Positions 1 through 9,425 of a stretch of 64,000 nt of DNA are shown one piece after another. The stretch is taken from positions 1,058,427-1,122,426 of the forward strand of contig JAHQXD010000001.1 of assembly GCA_019449655.1 (NCBI GenBank), given 5' to 3'. The first letter of the stretch is position 1; each line of letters starts with the position of its first letter. The DNA is from Ferrigenium straubiae (GTDB lineage: Bacteria > Pseudomonadota > Gammaproteobacteria > Burkholderiales > Gallionellaceae). The notes under the pieces were generated by a model. That model saw nothing but the letters and a program-made list of their open reading frames with translations. It had not been told where the DNA came from and did no database searches. The position numbers and the translations under genes are program-made.

Positions 1-829
1 GGTGCATCAGGTCGGAGCCGGCGCAGATCGCCACCAGGCCGGCCAGCGGGCCGTTGTGCACGAAGCCGGGATCGTTCTTGCCTGTCCACAGCGCGGCCAG
101 CGTTCCTCCCACCATCGCCATCAGCGAGTTGACTGCGACCAGGCCGCTGATCTTGGTGATCTCCTGCGCCGACATGACGTTGAAACCGAACCAGCCCACG
201 GTGAGTATCCACGCGCCGAGGGCGAGGAACGGGATGCTGGAGGGCGGATGTGCGGCGACGCGCCCTTCCCTGCTGTAGCGTCCACGCCGTGCACCGAGCA
301 GCAGCACCGCCGCCAGCGCGATCCAGCCCCCGATCGCATGCACCACCACCGAGCCGGCGAAGTCGTGGAATGGTGCGCCAAATGATGCAGCCAACCATTG
401 CTGCACGCCGAGACGGCCATTCCAGGCAATACCCTCGAAAACCGGATAGATGAAGCCGACCAGCATGAAGGTGGCGGCCAGTTGCGGATTGAAGCGCGCG
501 CGCTCGGCGATGCCGCCGGAAACGATCGCGGGGATCGCGGCGGCAAAGGTGAGCAGGAAAAAGAATTTCACGAGGTCGTAGCCGCTCTTCTGCGCGAGCT
601 GTTCCGCGCCGCCGAAGAAATGCACACCGTAGGCGATGCCGTAGCCGATGAAGAAGTACGCGAGAGTGGAGACGGCGAAGTCGGCCAGGATCTTGACCAG
701 CGCATTCACCTGGTTTTTCTTGCGCACCGTGCCAAGTTCCAGGAAGGCGAAGCCGGCATGCATCGCCAGCACCATGACCGCACCGAGCAGCAGGAACAGG
801 ACGTCGTTGCCGGATTTCAGGTTTTCCAT
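1..829 (-). CDS. amtB: Ammonium transporter (Amt family), C-terminus beyond window
   Basis: Inner-membrane channel for NH4+/NH3. Reverse-strand translation from the ATG at 829 gives a protein starting MENLKSGNDVLFLLLGAVMV, then a stretch with ELGTVRKKNQVNALVKI, the classic Amt helix 1-2 signature. Further on is DFAGSVVVHAIGG, which carries the pore histidine equivalent to His168 of E. coli AmtB. AGGAG lies 6 nt upstream of the ATG. 276 codons are visible and the frame is still open at base 1, so the C-terminal third is missing from the window. There is no leader peptide beyond the first helix. A PII gene (glnK) is a common neighbour of amtB but is not in view on this side. Family assignment is firm; the symbol is by family only. 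Confidence 0.93.
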   Translation of the reverse strand, partial: MENLKSGNDVLFLLLGAVMVLAMHAGFAFLELGTVRKKNQVNALVKILADFAVSTLAYFFIGYGIAYGVHFFGGAEQLAQKSGYDLVKFFFLLTFAAAIPAIVSGGIAERARFNPQLAATFMLVGFIYPVFEGIAWNGRLGVQQWLAASFGAPFHDFAGSVVVHAIGGWIALAAVLLLGARRGRYSREGRVAAHPPSSIPFLALGAWILTVGWFGFNVMSAQEITKISGLVAVNSLMAMVGGTLAALWTGKNDPGFVHNGPLAGLVAICAGSDLMH

Positions 830-1257
830 GCGTATCTCCTATGGTTTATGCCCCAGAAGACACGCAAGATGCGTTCCACAACGCCAACCAGCTGATAGCT
901 AAAGGCAATTCCATGAAGAACGGAGGAGTAAACGCTTTAAAGGGAGAAGTTGGTGCGCTTTATCATGGGCGCGCCGGGGTTTTGCACCGGTGCGGTGCAC
1001 AACTAGGGGATGGGCTAAAAAGCTGCCTTAAAAATTCGCGAGGAGGGATGGATGCAAGGCGCACGGAACGCAGCAACCGGAATGTACATAAAGTACATGA
1101 GGATTGCGACAACGAAGTTGCGGTGAAGGCTCACATGCGCAGCATGTTATGCCGAAACCAATACAGCGCAACACCGCATAACCAGCCACTTGGCTGCTGT
1201 ATTTTGGCAGTCTAGTGGAATGGCTAGAGTTCCATCAGACGCCCTCCGCAGCAATTT
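830..1257. other. 428-bp intergenic stretch with palindromic repeats
   Basis: No credible gene is seen between amtB and the Nudix gene. The stretch holds several inverted repeats, including one near 1066-1110 whose arms centre on TGTAC/GTACA and a second module described separately at 1119-1203. An open frame runs through (841-1215, plus) but it starts without a ribosome site, overlaps the repeats and resembles nothing. The amtB promoter should lie in the first 200 bases, but I could not pick out a convincing sigma-54 or sigma-70 site. Confidence 0.6.
1119..1203. repeat. Dispersed palindromic module, single copy
   Basis: A short perfect hairpin ACATGC-GCA-GCATGT (1133-1147) is flanked by GCGGTGAAGGC on the left and GCCGAAACC on the right, which can themselves pair in part. 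It is followed by an outer pair AATACAGC (1160-1167) and GCTGTATT (1196-1203). The same short hairpin and flanks recur in the array after pstB (46322-46340 and neighbours), so this is a dispersed genomic repeat family rather than a gene-specific structure. Confidence 0.7.
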
Positions 1258-1800
1258 TCAGCGCCAGCCGTTGAGGTGCTTCTCCAGCCAGAACAGCCTG
1301 ACGATGGTCTTGCTGTCGTCGATTTTCCCCAATCTCACCCACTCCAGCGCCTCGGCGAGCGAGAGCTCGAACACTTCGAGGAATTCGCCGTCGTCGAGTT
1401 GGCGACCCCGGTGGGTGAGGCCGCGCGCCAGGAAATATTCGATGTGCTCGTCGGAGTAGCCGATGCACGGCCAGGTGGTCGTCAGGTGTGTCCACTCGCC
1501 GGCGGCATAGCCGGTTTCTTCGAGCAACTCGCGCTGTGCGGTGCGCAGGATATCTTCGCTGGGATCGATCTTGCCCGCGGGGATTTCGATGAATTCGCGC
1601 TGCGGCGCGTAGCGGTACTGGCGCTCCATCACCAGCTTACCGTTGTCGAGCAGCGCCAGCACGGCGACTGCGCCGGGATGGGCGATGTATTCCCGGGTAT
1701 GCACCTGGCCGTCCGGCAGGCGCGCATGATCCTTGTGCACCTTGAGGAAGCTGCCGTCGTACATCAAGGCCGTATCCAGGCGGGTTTCCTTCAAATCCAC
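1258..1800 (-). CDS. nudF: ADP-ribose pyrophosphatase-like Nudix hydrolase
   Basis: 180 aa. Probably hydrolyses ADP-ribose (or a related nucleoside diphosphate sugar) to AMP plus a sugar phosphate in the cytosol. A complete Nudix box GX5EX7REUXEEXGU sits at residues about 76-98, beginning GKIDPSEDIL and ending RELLEETGY. The preceding FIEIPAG and following HIEYFLARGL are typical of the ADPRase subgroup. The start is GTG at 1800, chosen because AAGGAA lies 5 nt upstream and the protein then begins like other NudF homologues. It lies 38 bp downstream of the FapA-like gene on the same strand and may share its transcript. Substrate is by family and not proven. Confidence 0.85.
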   Translation of the reverse strand: MDLKETRLDTALMYDGSFLKVHKDHARLPDGQVHTREYIAHPGAVAVLALLDNGKLVMERQYRYAPQREFIEIPAGKIDPSEDILRTAQRELLEETGYAAGEWTHLTTTWPCIGYSDEHIEYFLARGLTHRGRQLDDGEFLEVFELSLAEALEWVRLGKIDDSKTIVRLFWLEKHLNGWR

Positions 1801-1838
1801 GGCGATTCCTTGCTTGATAAAAACCGCTCCGGGCGGAA

Positions 1839-3788
1839 TTATTTCTCGAACTGCCAGCCGACCGAGCCCGAGTCCTCCGAGAAAATCCGCGCCTTATAGC
1901 TGTCCATTTTCTGCAGGGTGAGCCTGATATCGGCGCCCGACTTGCCATTGAATACATCCGCGCCGTGAGCGGTTTTCATCGTTTGTCCGACGGTGTGGCC
2001 GGCAATCTTGTCGATGATGCAGGAGATGTCCTCCCTCATCGCGTCACGCTCGCGCATGACGTCGGCGAGTTCATCTTCGGCTTCCTTGACTGAAAGATCG
2101 TATGCACCGATCTCAGCATTGAGCTTCGCCAGTTGATTGGCTGCCTTGGCATGCCTTTCAGCCAGTTTGCGCCAGTTGACTGCCTGCTCCGCCGTGAGCT
2201 TGATTGCGCCGCTCCGGATCCGCTCATATAGCGCCAGGTATTTCGCGAACTCCGGCTCTGCTTTCAGCACTTCGGTTTCCGCTGTCTTGGCCTTGCTGCC
2301 CTCCTGCGCCTCGGTAATTTTTTTATTCAATGCAGCGATGTACTGGTCGGATGCCGACAGGTCGGGAATCAGCACCGTCACCAGAGTCTCCCTGCCCCGG
2401 CACTCGTTCGAGGAGGCTATCTTGATTTTCTCGGCCGCAATCATGCATCCTTCGACAACATCGGCATACACTTCGTCGGCGACGATTTCGCAGTTCACCG
2501 CATGTTCGATGCGGACCGTCCTGCCGACTATGGTGCTGTGCTCGCAGTAATGGATAGTCACTTCCCCGTCGCGAGCGCGAACCACGGCGCGAGAGACGCG
2601 CTTGCACAACGTGATGTTGCCGCCCGACGATTCCGCGCGGCCGCCGGCCAGATTACCCTCGATGCGGATGTTGCCGCCCTGCGAAATCACGTTACCGAAT
2701 ACATCGGAAAGGAAAGTCATGTGCTTTCCTTTCACCCCGCGGCCTTCCTGCACCTCGCCGTGCTCGATGAACTCGTCTACGCCAAGTTCCAGGTCCCCGG
2801 TCGTCTTGGCGCTGATGCCTCCCTTGGTCTCGATTTTCTCGGTGACTGAAATACTGTTCGACTGCTCGTCGTGCATGATGAAACCATCCAGCGCCGACAC
2901 GATATATTCGCCATCGTCCGCCTGTTCCACGGCGGTCCCTGCCGCGGCCAGCTCATGCAAGTCCACATCTTTCGGTATTTTCGGCTCGATGACTTCGCCG
3001 GTCACCTTGTAACCCGGCTTGCCCAGCACCCTCTGGATTTTCTTGAGCAGGCGCTTGCCTTTGGCGACCTGCGGGAAGCGATTCTTGAATGACTTCAGAT
3101 CGGCCTTGCCGTCCCGCAGTATCCTGGGGGAATTATCCTGACGCAGACCGGAAAACACCTCCGTGATTTCGGCATCGCGCCCCTGCGTGGGATCGAGGTG
3201 CCAGGCGATAGTCATGCGGCCGGACTTGCCGCCTGCGATGGCCTGGCGCACGACATCCGCGTCGATACCGAACTTCACTCCCTTCAGCCACATATCGGCG
3301 ACAAACTCGTCGAAATCCAGCTTGGTGGGTACTAATCTGGTTTTGTTCAACTGCCCGATAACCGGACGAACGCCGTCTTCGCCCGGCTTGCCGTAAACCG
3401 GCTCCTCATAAGCCTCCTCGATACTGACCGGCTCGAAAACATATTCGGCGCGATTTCCTCCCTCGAGCAGCTTCACCGAGCGGTAGAGCTCCTGGCGTTG
3501 CGGCACGAACCGGGCGATTTTTGTGGCGATTTTCACCTCGGCGCATTTGCCCTGCATCGCAGCCAGCCAGTCTGCGTCATAAAGCAGCTTGAGGAAAGCG
3601 GCATAGTCCAGGTCAAAAAAGCGCATCCCTCCGGTAAACAGGCGATCGACAAACAGCTCAAAGCCGCCCGACGCATACAGGCGCAGCAGGTCGACGATGA
3701 CTCCCTCTTGTCGTACGGAGATAAAACTAGGAAGCGCCCAATCTTCTGGAGATTCAGCGGAACTACCCGGCAAATCGGTCGAATTCAT
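1839..3788 (-). CDS. FapA-like DUF342 protein
   Basis: 649 aa. The middle (residues about 330-460) is a run of short repeating beta-strand turns rich in G, N and I/V (GNVISQGGNIRIEGNLAGG and following), as expected for the right-handed beta-helix of the FapA/DUF342 family. A lysine-rich linker precedes it and a charged helical, probably coiled-coil, segment follows at about 480-600 (ITEAQEGSKAKTAETEVLKA; ELADVMRERDAMRE). There is no signal peptide or membrane helix, so it is cytoplasmic. Relatives have been linked to polymerisation, cell-surface and motility regulation, but no single function is established. It follows the nuo terminator, so it is probably its own unit with nudF. The ribosome site before the ATG is weak. 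Confidence 0.75.
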   Translation of the reverse strand: MNSTDLPGSSAESPEDWALPSFISVRQEGVIVDLLRLYASGGFELFVDRLFTGGMRFFDLDYAAFLKLLYDADWLAAMQGKCAEVKIATKIARFVPQRQELYRSVKLLEGGNRAEYVFEPVSIEEAYEEPVYGKPGEDGVRPVIGQLNKTRLVPTKLDFDEFVADMWLKGVKFGIDADVVRQAIAGGKSGRMTIAWHLDPTQGRDAEITEVFSGLRQDNSPRILRDGKADLKSFKNRFPQVAKGKRLLKKIQRVLGKPGYKVTGEVIEPKIPKDVDLHELAAAGTAVEQADDGEYIVSALDGFIMHDEQSNSISVTEKIETKGGISAKTTGDLELGVDEFIEHGEVQEGRGVKGKHMTFLSDVFGNVISQGGNIRIEGNLAGGRAESSGGNITLCKRVSRAVVRARDGEVTIHYCEHSTIVGRTVRIEHAVNCEIVADEVYADVVEGCMIAAEKIKIASSNECRGRETLVTVLIPDLSASDQYIAALNKKITEAQEGSKAKTAETEVLKAEPEFAKYLALYERIRSGAIKLTAEQAVNWRKLAERHAKAANQLAKLNAEIGAYDLSVKEAEDELADVMRERDAMREDISCIIDKIAGHTVGQTMKTAHGADVFNGKSGADIRLTLQKMDSYKARIFSEDSGSVGWQFEK

Positions 3789-3902
3789 TTGGTAGTGTTA
3801 AGTCTTACGAGTCAGCATTGAATAATATCAGCTTTTCTTCATTGCCTGCATCGCAATGGCGGCAGGAGAGGTGCATTCTGTCACGTAATGCGTGCACACA
3901 AG

Positions 3903-3930
3903 CAAAAACTCCCGCACGCGGCGGGAGTTT
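3903..3930 (-). terminator. Rho-independent terminator of the nuo operon
   Basis: Arms AACTCCCGC (3907-3915) and GCGGGAGTT (3921-3929) pair across a 5-base loop. On the minus strand the stem is followed by TTTTT. It lies just past the nuoN stop codon, in the right place to end the 14-gene operon. Confidence 0.85.
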
Positions 3931-3951
3931 GGCAAGGCTGCATGATGTGCA

Positions 3952-5403
3952 TTAATGCAGCAGCAGCGACTGCTGTACCGAGACGGCGCACACCGACATC
4001 AGCGTGCCGGGCAACAGACCCAGCAGCAACATGCCCAAGCCGTTCACACTCATCAGCAGCGCGGTATCCGAACCGACGGTAATCGGTGCATGGCTTTCCG
4101 GCGCGTCGAAATACATCAGCTTGACGATGCGCAGGTAATAGAACGCGCCGATCAGCGAGAGCAGCACCGCAACCACGGCCAGCCAGATGTGCCCCGCCTG
4201 CACCACGGCGTTCAGCACCGAGAATTTTGCGTAGAAGCCGACGGTGGGCGGCACACCGGCCATGGAGAACATCAGCAGCAGCATCAGGAAGGCGAGCCAC
4301 GGGCTGCGCTGGTTGAGGCCCTTGAAGTCGTTGAGGGTGTCGGCCTCGAAGCCTTCGCGCGACAGCAGCATGATCATGCCGAACGCGCCGAGCGACATCA
4401 GCACGTACACCACGGCATAGAACATCGACGAGCCGTAGCCTTCGATGCCGCCACTCAACAGGCCAAGCAGCAGGAAGCCCATGTGCGCGATGGTCGAGTA
4501 GGCAAACATGCGCTTGAGGTTGGTCTGCGCGATCGCGGTGATGTTGCCGATGGCCATCGAGGCGACGGCAAGGATGACCAGCATGCCCGACCAGTGCTGC
4601 ACCAGCGGCTGCAGACCCTCGACCAGGATGCGCGTAACGAAGGCGAACGCGGCGAGCTTGGGCGCCGAGCCGATCAGCATGGTCATCGCGGTGGGTGCGC
4701 CGTGGTAAACGTCCGGCACCCACATGTGGAACGGCACCACGCCGAGTTTGAAGGCCAGGCCGGAGACCACGAACACCAGGCCGAACACCAGCAGGCTCTT
4801 GTCCGCAGCACCCGACTGGATCGCCTTGGACACCGCGCCCAGTTCCAGCGAGCCGGTCGCGCCGTACAGCATGGACATGCCGTACAGCAGCAGGCCGGAA
4901 GCCAGCGCCCCAAGGATAAAGTACTTCATCGCGGCCTCGGTGGCGACGGCGGAGTCGCGCTGCAGGGCAACCATCGCATACAGGCTCAGCGAGAGCACTT
5001 CCAGGCCGAGATACAGGGTGAGGAAATGGTTGGCGGAGATCATCACCATCATGCCGAGCGTGGCGAACAGCGCCAGCACCATGAATTCGCCGCTGAACAG
5101 GCCGCGCACGGCGAGGTACTGGCGCGAATACACCAGCATCATCGACACCGCGAGGTAGGTCAGGAGCTTCAGCACGTCGGCCATGAGGTCGTCCACGAAC
5201 ATGTTGTGGAAGGCATAGACCACGCCATGCTCATGCGCACCGACGGTGATCAGCGAGCAGCCCAGCAGGGTGAGCTGCACCAGCATATAGGTGGCCTGCC
5301 TGCCGCTTTGCTTGATCAGCAGATCCGCGATCAGGATCACGCACGCCATGACCAACAGGAAAATCTCCGCTCCGGCCGGCATCAAATTCGTCATCAAATC
5401 CAT
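3952..5403 (-). CDS. nuoN: NADH-quinone oxidoreductase subunit N
   Basis: 483 aa, polytopic antiporter-like proton-pumping subunit of complex I membrane arm. Mrp-type signature seen in the segment [20 protein letters not shown], with the conserved lysine and HMW-PDVY motif, followed by [16 protein letters not shown]. Start taken as ATG 5403: GAGGTG lies 5 nt upstream, and an in-frame GTG two codons earlier would fall inside that ribosome site. Last gene of the operon, 20 bp after nuoM and followed by a strong terminator. Length is usual for NuoN. Confidence 0.96.
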   Translation of the reverse strand: MDLMTNLMPAGAEIFLLVMACVILIADLLIKQSGRQATYMLVQLTLLGCSLITVGAHEHGVVYAFHNMFVDDLMADVLKLLTYLAVSMMLVYSRQYLAVRGLFSGEFMVLALFATLGMMVMISANHFLTLYLGLEVLSLSLYAMVALQRDSAVATEAAMKYFILGALASGLLLYGMSMLYGATGSLELGAVSKAIQSGAADKSLLVFGLVFVVSGLAFKLGVVPFHMWVPDVYHGAPTAMTMLIGSAPKLAAFAFVTRILVEGLQPLVQHWSGMLVILAVASMAIGNITAIAQTNLKRMFAYSTIAHMGFLLLGLLSGGIEGYGSSMFYAVVYVLMSLGAFGMIMLLSREGFEADTLNDFKGLNQRSPWLAFLMLLLMFSMAGVPPTVGFYAKFSVLNAVVQAGHIWLAVVAVLLSLIGAFYYLRIVKLMYFDAPESHAPITVGSDTALLMSVNGLGMLLLGLLPGTLMSVCAVSVQQSLLLH

Positions 5404-5423
5404 ATTCACCTCAAGTCAACTGC

Positions 5424-6914
5424 TTACAACGGCAGCTTGGAACGCGCCACGTGCACCAGCAGGTCATTCACCGACACATGCATGATTTCGCTGAACGGCA
5501 GGGGGTACAACCCCATGCCCAGCACGGTAATCGCGAGGATCGCAAAAATAACCTTTTCGCGCAGGTTCATGTCGGTCAGTTCGGCGACATGCGAATTGGC
5601 TACGTCACCGAAGATCACGCGCTTGTACATCCACAGCGTGTAGGCCGCGCCGAAAACCAGCGTGGTCGCTGCGGCGAAGGCATACCAGAAGTTTGCCTTG
5701 ACCGCGCCGAGGATCACCATGAATTCGCCGACGAAGCCGCTGGTGCCGGGCAGGCCGCTGTTGGCCATCGCAAACAGCATGAAGAAGGCGGCGAACACCG
5801 GCATGGTGTTGGCCACGCCGCCGTAATCGGCGATTTTGCGCGAATGCATGCGGTCATACAGCACACCGATGCACAGGAACAGCGCGCCGGACACGAAGCC
5901 GTGCGAGATCATCTGCAGCAGCGCGCCTTCCATGCCGTAGGCGTTGAAGATGAAGAAGCCCAGCGTGACGAAGCCCATGTGCGAGATTGAGGAGTACGCC
6001 ACCAGCTTCTTCATGTCGCTCTGGGTCAGCGCCACCAGGCCGATGTACACCACCGCGATCAGCGACAGCGCGATCATGCCGCCGGCCAGCTGATGGCTCG
6101 CGTCCGGCACGATCGGCATGGAGAAGCGCAGGAAGCCGTAGGCGCCCACCTTCAGCATGATCGCCGCCAGGATCACCGAGCCGCCGGTTGGCGCTTCGAC
6201 GTGTGCGTCCGGCAACCAGGTATGCACCGGGAACATCGGCACCTTCACCGCGAAGGCGAAGAAGAATGCGATGAAGATCAGGATCTGCGCCGTCATCGGG
6301 ATCGCGGTCTTGTGGAAGTCGAGGATCGCGAAGCTGCCGCCCGACTGGTTGTACAGGTAGATCAGCGCGACCAGCATCAGCAGCGAGCCGAGCAGGGTGT
6401 AGAGGAAGAACTTGACTGCCGCGTACACGCGGTTCTGGCCGCCCCATATGCCGATGATGAGGAACATCGGGATCAGCATCGCTTCCCAGAACACGTAAAA
6501 CAGGATCGAATCGAGCGCGGCGAACACGCCGATCATGATGCCGGACATGATGAGGAAGGACGCCATGTATTGCGCGACGCGCTTCTCGATCACCTGCCAG
6601 CCGGCCAGCACCACGAGAGGAGTGAAGAAGGCGGTCAGCAGGATGAACAGCACCGAGATGCCGTCCACGCCGAGGTGATAATGGATGTTGAAGCGCGCGA
6701 TCCAGTCGTGCAGCTCGACGAACTGCATCTCGGAGGTATCGCGCACAAAGCCGGTATAGAGCGGAATCGTCACCAGGAAACCGAGCACCGAGCCGACCAG
6801 CGCGAGGATGCGCGCCAGCGGAGCATTCTTGTCGCCGCCGGTGGCCAGCACCAGGAGGCCGAAGACGATCGGCAGCCAGATTGCAACGCTAATTACGGGT
6901 AATCCGAAAATCAT
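5424..6914 (-). CDS. nuoM: NADH-quinone oxidoreductase subunit M
   Basis: 496 aa, one of three antiporter-like subunits of complex I (with L and N). About 14 hydrophobic segments; the signature FWEAMLIPMFLIIGIWGG carries the key glutamate of TM5, and VPMFPVHTWLPDAHVEAPT is the broken-helix TM7-8 region with the pumping lysine. DMKKLVAYSSISHMGF is the second conserved block. AAGGAA precedes the ATG at a normal distance. It sits 29 bp after nuoL and 20 bp before nuoN in the operon. Confidence 0.97.
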   Translation of the reverse strand: MIFGLPVISVAIWLPIVFGLLVLATGGDKNAPLARILALVGSVLGFLVTIPLYTGFVRDTSEMQFVELHDWIARFNIHYHLGVDGISVLFILLTAFFTPLVVLAGWQVIEKRVAQYMASFLIMSGIMIGVFAALDSILFYVFWEAMLIPMFLIIGIWGGQNRVYAAVKFFLYTLLGSLLMLVALIYLYNQSGGSFAILDFHKTAIPMTAQILIFIAFFFAFAVKVPMFPVHTWLPDAHVEAPTGGSVILAAIMLKVGAYGFLRFSMPIVPDASHQLAGGMIALSLIAVVYIGLVALTQSDMKKLVAYSSISHMGFVTLGFFIFNAYGMEGALLQMISHGFVSGALFLCIGVLYDRMHSRKIADYGGVANTMPVFAAFFMLFAMANSGLPGTSGFVGEFMVILGAVKANFWYAFAAATTLVFGAAYTLWMYKRVIFGDVANSHVAELTDMNLREKVIFAILAITVLGMGLYPLPFSEIMHVSVNDLLVHVARSKLPL

Positions 6915-6943
6915 GCTGTTTTTCCTTATTCAAACCCGAGTCA

Positions 6944-8944
6944 TTAAAACCAGTCCCGCACGGTCAGCAGCACGAACACGCCGATGATCATGGAAAACGC
7001 ATAGTGGTAGATGTAGCCGGACTGGAGATGGCGCACCACGCCCGAGAGCATCCCGACCAGCTTCGCCGAACCGTTCACGATCCAGCCGTCGATCACCGTC
7101 ACGTCACCGAACTTCCACAGGAAGCCGCTCGCGCCGCGCGCGCCGCCGGCGAAGAACCAGTCGTTGAAACGGTCGAAGTAGTACTTGTTGTCCAGCAGGG
7201 TGTAGATGAACTGGAAACGCTTCTGGATCGCCGCGGGAATGTCGGGGCGCTTGAGGTAGAAGAACGCCGCGCTCGCCACGCCGGCAATCGCCAGCCACAG
7301 CGGCAGGGTGGTCAGCGAATGCAGCGCCATCGCAAGCGCGCCGTGGAATTCCTGCTGCATCTCGTGCATCGCGTGATGGTGCCCGGAAATGAAGATCGCA
7401 TCGCCGAAATAGCCGCCATACAGCATCGGCTCGATGGCAAGGTAGCCGATCAGCACGGAAGGAATGGCCAGCAGAATCAGCGGCAGCGTCACCACCCAGG
7501 GCGTCTCGTGCGGATTGCCATGATGGTGCGCATGGCCGTCGTCTTCCTTGCCGCCTTCGTGGTCATGCGTCGGCTTGGGATGATGGAAACGCTCCTTGCC
7601 GTGGAATACCAGGAAGTACATGCGGAACGAATAGAAGGCCGTGACAAACACCCCGGCCACCACCGCGAAGTAGGCGAAGCCGGAGCCGGGCAGGTTCGAC
7701 AGCGCAACCGCCTCGATGATGCTGTCCTTGGAATAGAAGCCGGAGAAGAACGGCGTGCCGATCAGCGCCAGCGAGCCAATCAGCGAAGTGATCCAGGTGA
7801 TCGGCATGTATTTCCTCAAGCCGCCCATGTTGCGGATGTCCTGGTCGTGGTGCATCGCGATGATTACGGAGCCGGCGGCAAGGAACAGCAGCGCCTTGAA
7901 GAACGCATGGGTCATGAGGTGGAAGATCGCCACCGAGTAGGCGGATGCGCCGAGCGCCACGGTCATGTAGCCGAGCTGAGACAGCGTGGAATAAGCCACC
8001 ACACGCTTGATGTCGTTCTGGATGATGCCGAGGAAGCCCATAAACAGCGCGGTAATCGCGCCGATCACCATGACGAAGGACAGTGCGGTTTCGGACAGTT
8101 CGTAGAGCGGCGACATGCGCGCCACCATAAAGATACCGGCAGTCACCATGGTCGCGGCGTGGATCAACGCGGAGATCGGGGTTGGGCCTTCCATCGAGTC
8201 GGGCAGCCAGACATGCAGCGGGAACTGCGCCGACTTGCCCATCGCGCCGATGAACAGCAGGATGCAGATCGCGGTCATCATGTTCCACGACACACCGGGT
8301 ATCGGTGCGATGTCCTTCGCGTGGCTCGCGGCATTGGCGAACACCGCGGCATAGTCGAGCGTGCCGAACACCATCACCACCAGCCCGATGCCGAGCAGGA
8401 AACCGAAGTCGCCGACACGATTAACTAAAAAAGCCTTTAAATTTGCGTAGATCGCCGTTTCCTTCTTGTACCAGAAACCGATCAGCAGGTAGGAAACCAG
8501 CCCCACCGCTTCCCAGCCGAAGAACAGCTGCATGAAGTTGTTGGCCATCACCAGCATCAGCATGGAGAAGGTGAACAGCGAGATGTAGCTGAAGAAGCGC
8601 TGGTAGCCGTCGTCGTCTTCCATGTAGCCGATGGTGTAAATGTGCACCATCAGCGACACGAAGGTCACCACCAGCATCATCGTGGCGGTGAGTTTGTCGA
8701 TCAGGAATCCGACCTGGAAGCTGGTGTCGCCGGAAGTCAGCCAGGTGTAGACCGGGCCGTTGAAGTTGTTGCCCGCCAGCACATCGTTGAAGACCGCGAC
8801 CGAGGCAAGAAAGGAAACCACCATCATCAGGATGGTGACGCGGTGCGACCAGGCGCGATCCAAGCACTTGCCGAACAGGCCGGCAAAGATTGCCCCGGCC
8901 AGCGGCGCCAGGGGAACCAGCAGATACAGATTTTGCATACTCAT
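6944..8944 (-). CDS. nuoL: NADH-quinone oxidoreductase subunit L
   Basis: 666 aa, distal antiporter-like subunit of complex I with the long lateral helix at the C-terminus. Conserved blocks: FFGWEAVGLVSYLLIGFWY (TM5 glutamate), FPLHVWLPDSMEGPTPISAL (TM7-8), and NDIKRVVAYSTLSQLGYM. A histidine-rich loop at about residues 455-485 (DHEGGKEDDGHAHHH) is a non-conserved insertion common in proteobacteria. The ATG at 8944 abuts a 146-bp inverted-repeat element, whose end supplies the AGAGG ribosome site 7 nt upstream; ATG 8938 is an alternative start. Confidence 0.97.
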   Translation of the reverse strand: MSMQNLYLLVPLAPLAGAIFAGLFGKCLDRAWSHRVTILMMVVSFLASVAVFNDVLAGNNFNGPVYTWLTSGDTSFQVGFLIDKLTATMMLVVTFVSLMVHIYTIGYMEDDDGYQRFFSYISLFTFSMLMLVMANNFMQLFFGWEAVGLVSYLLIGFWYKKETAIYANLKAFLVNRVGDFGFLLGIGLVVMVFGTLDYAAVFANAASHAKDIAPIPGVSWNMMTAICILLFIGAMGKSAQFPLHVWLPDSMEGPTPISALIHAATMVTAGIFMVARMSPLYELSETALSFVMVIGAITALFMGFLGIIQNDIKRVVAYSTLSQLGYMTVALGASAYSVAIFHLMTHAFFKALLFLAAGSVIIAMHHDQDIRNMGGLRKYMPITWITSLIGSLALIGTPFFSGFYSKDSIIEAVALSNLPGSGFAYFAVVAGVFVTAFYSFRMYFLVFHGKERFHHPKPTHDHEGGKEDDGHAHHHGNPHETPWVVTLPLILLAIPSVLIGYLAIEPMLYGGYFGDAIFISGHHHAMHEMQQEFHGALAMALHSLTTLPLWLAIAGVASAAFFYLKRPDIPAAIQKRFQFIYTLLDNKYYFDRFNDWFFAGGARGASGFLWKFGDVTVIDGWIVNGSAKLVGMLSGVVRHLQSGYIYHYAFSMIIGVFVLLTVRDWF

Positions 8945-9090
8945 ATGAGAGCCTCTAGAAATTCATTTTGCGGGATGAAGCGCAAGGAGCCGCACAGCGA
9001 ACAACGAGACATATCAGATTGATAGGCGAGGATTGAGCGAGCACGCGACGCCGCGATTCGCCCGGAAAATGGATTTATAGAGGTTCTCAT
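8945..9090. repeat. MITE-like inverted-repeat element between nuoK and nuoL
   Basis: 30-bp terminal arms, 8945-8974 and 9061-9090, are inverted copies of each other with about 26 matches (ATGAGAGCCTCTAGAAAT on the left against the complement of ATTTATAGAGGTTCTCAT on the right). The 86-bp interior has no ORF. All other gaps in this operon from nuoB to nuoN are under 35 bp, so this 152-bp gap stands out. On the minus strand the left arm gives nuoL its AGAGG ribosome site. It fits a small non-autonomous mobile element or a folded intercistronic RNA; no target duplication could be confirmed. Confidence 0.7.
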
Positions 9091-9096
9091 GGCCCA

Positions 9097-9402
9097 TTAC
9101 CCTTTCAGGCTGTCTAGATCTTCAACGTTGATGGTGTTCAGGCTGCGGAACAGCACCACCAGGATCGCCAGGCCGATGGCGGCCTCGGCCGCGGCCACGG
9201 TCAAGATGAAGAATACGAAGACCTGCCCGGCGGTATCGTTCAGGTAATGCGAAAACGCCACAAAGTTGGTGTTCACCGCCAGCAGCATCATTTCGATCGC
9301 CATCAGCAGCACGATCAGGTTCTTGCGGTTGAGGAAGATGCCGACCACGCCGATCGCAAACAGCACGGCACTGAGCACCAGATAATGGGAAAGGGTCAAC
9401 AT
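9097..9402 (-). CDS. nuoK: NADH-quinone oxidoreductase subunit K
   Basis: 101 aa with three transmembrane helices, standard size for NuoK (ND4L). Two conserved membrane glutamates are visible: [12 protein letters not shown] and [15 protein letters not shown], which form part of the central proton/charge path next to NuoJ and NuoN. Starts at ATG 9402, 23 bp after nuoJ. The gene after it, nuoL, is separated by the inverted-repeat element. Confidence 0.97.
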   Translation of the reverse strand: MLTLSHYLVLSAVLFAIGVVGIFLNRKNLIVLLMAIEMMLLAVNTNFVAFSHYLNDTAGQVFVFFILTVAAAEAAIGLAILVVLFRSLNTINVEDLDSLKG

Positions 9403-9425
9403 GTTGTTCTTCTCGCTCCCTGGAA

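Noticed and set aside
841..1215. ORF of 124 codons upstream of amtB
   Set aside because: No ribosome site, overlaps inverted repeats, resembles nothing.
3955..5643. Long plus-strand ORF of 562 codons opposite nuoN/nuoM
   Set aside because: Composition is His/Gln/Arg/Glu-rich, typical of the antisense frame of a GC-rich membrane protein gene; no ribosome site or homology.
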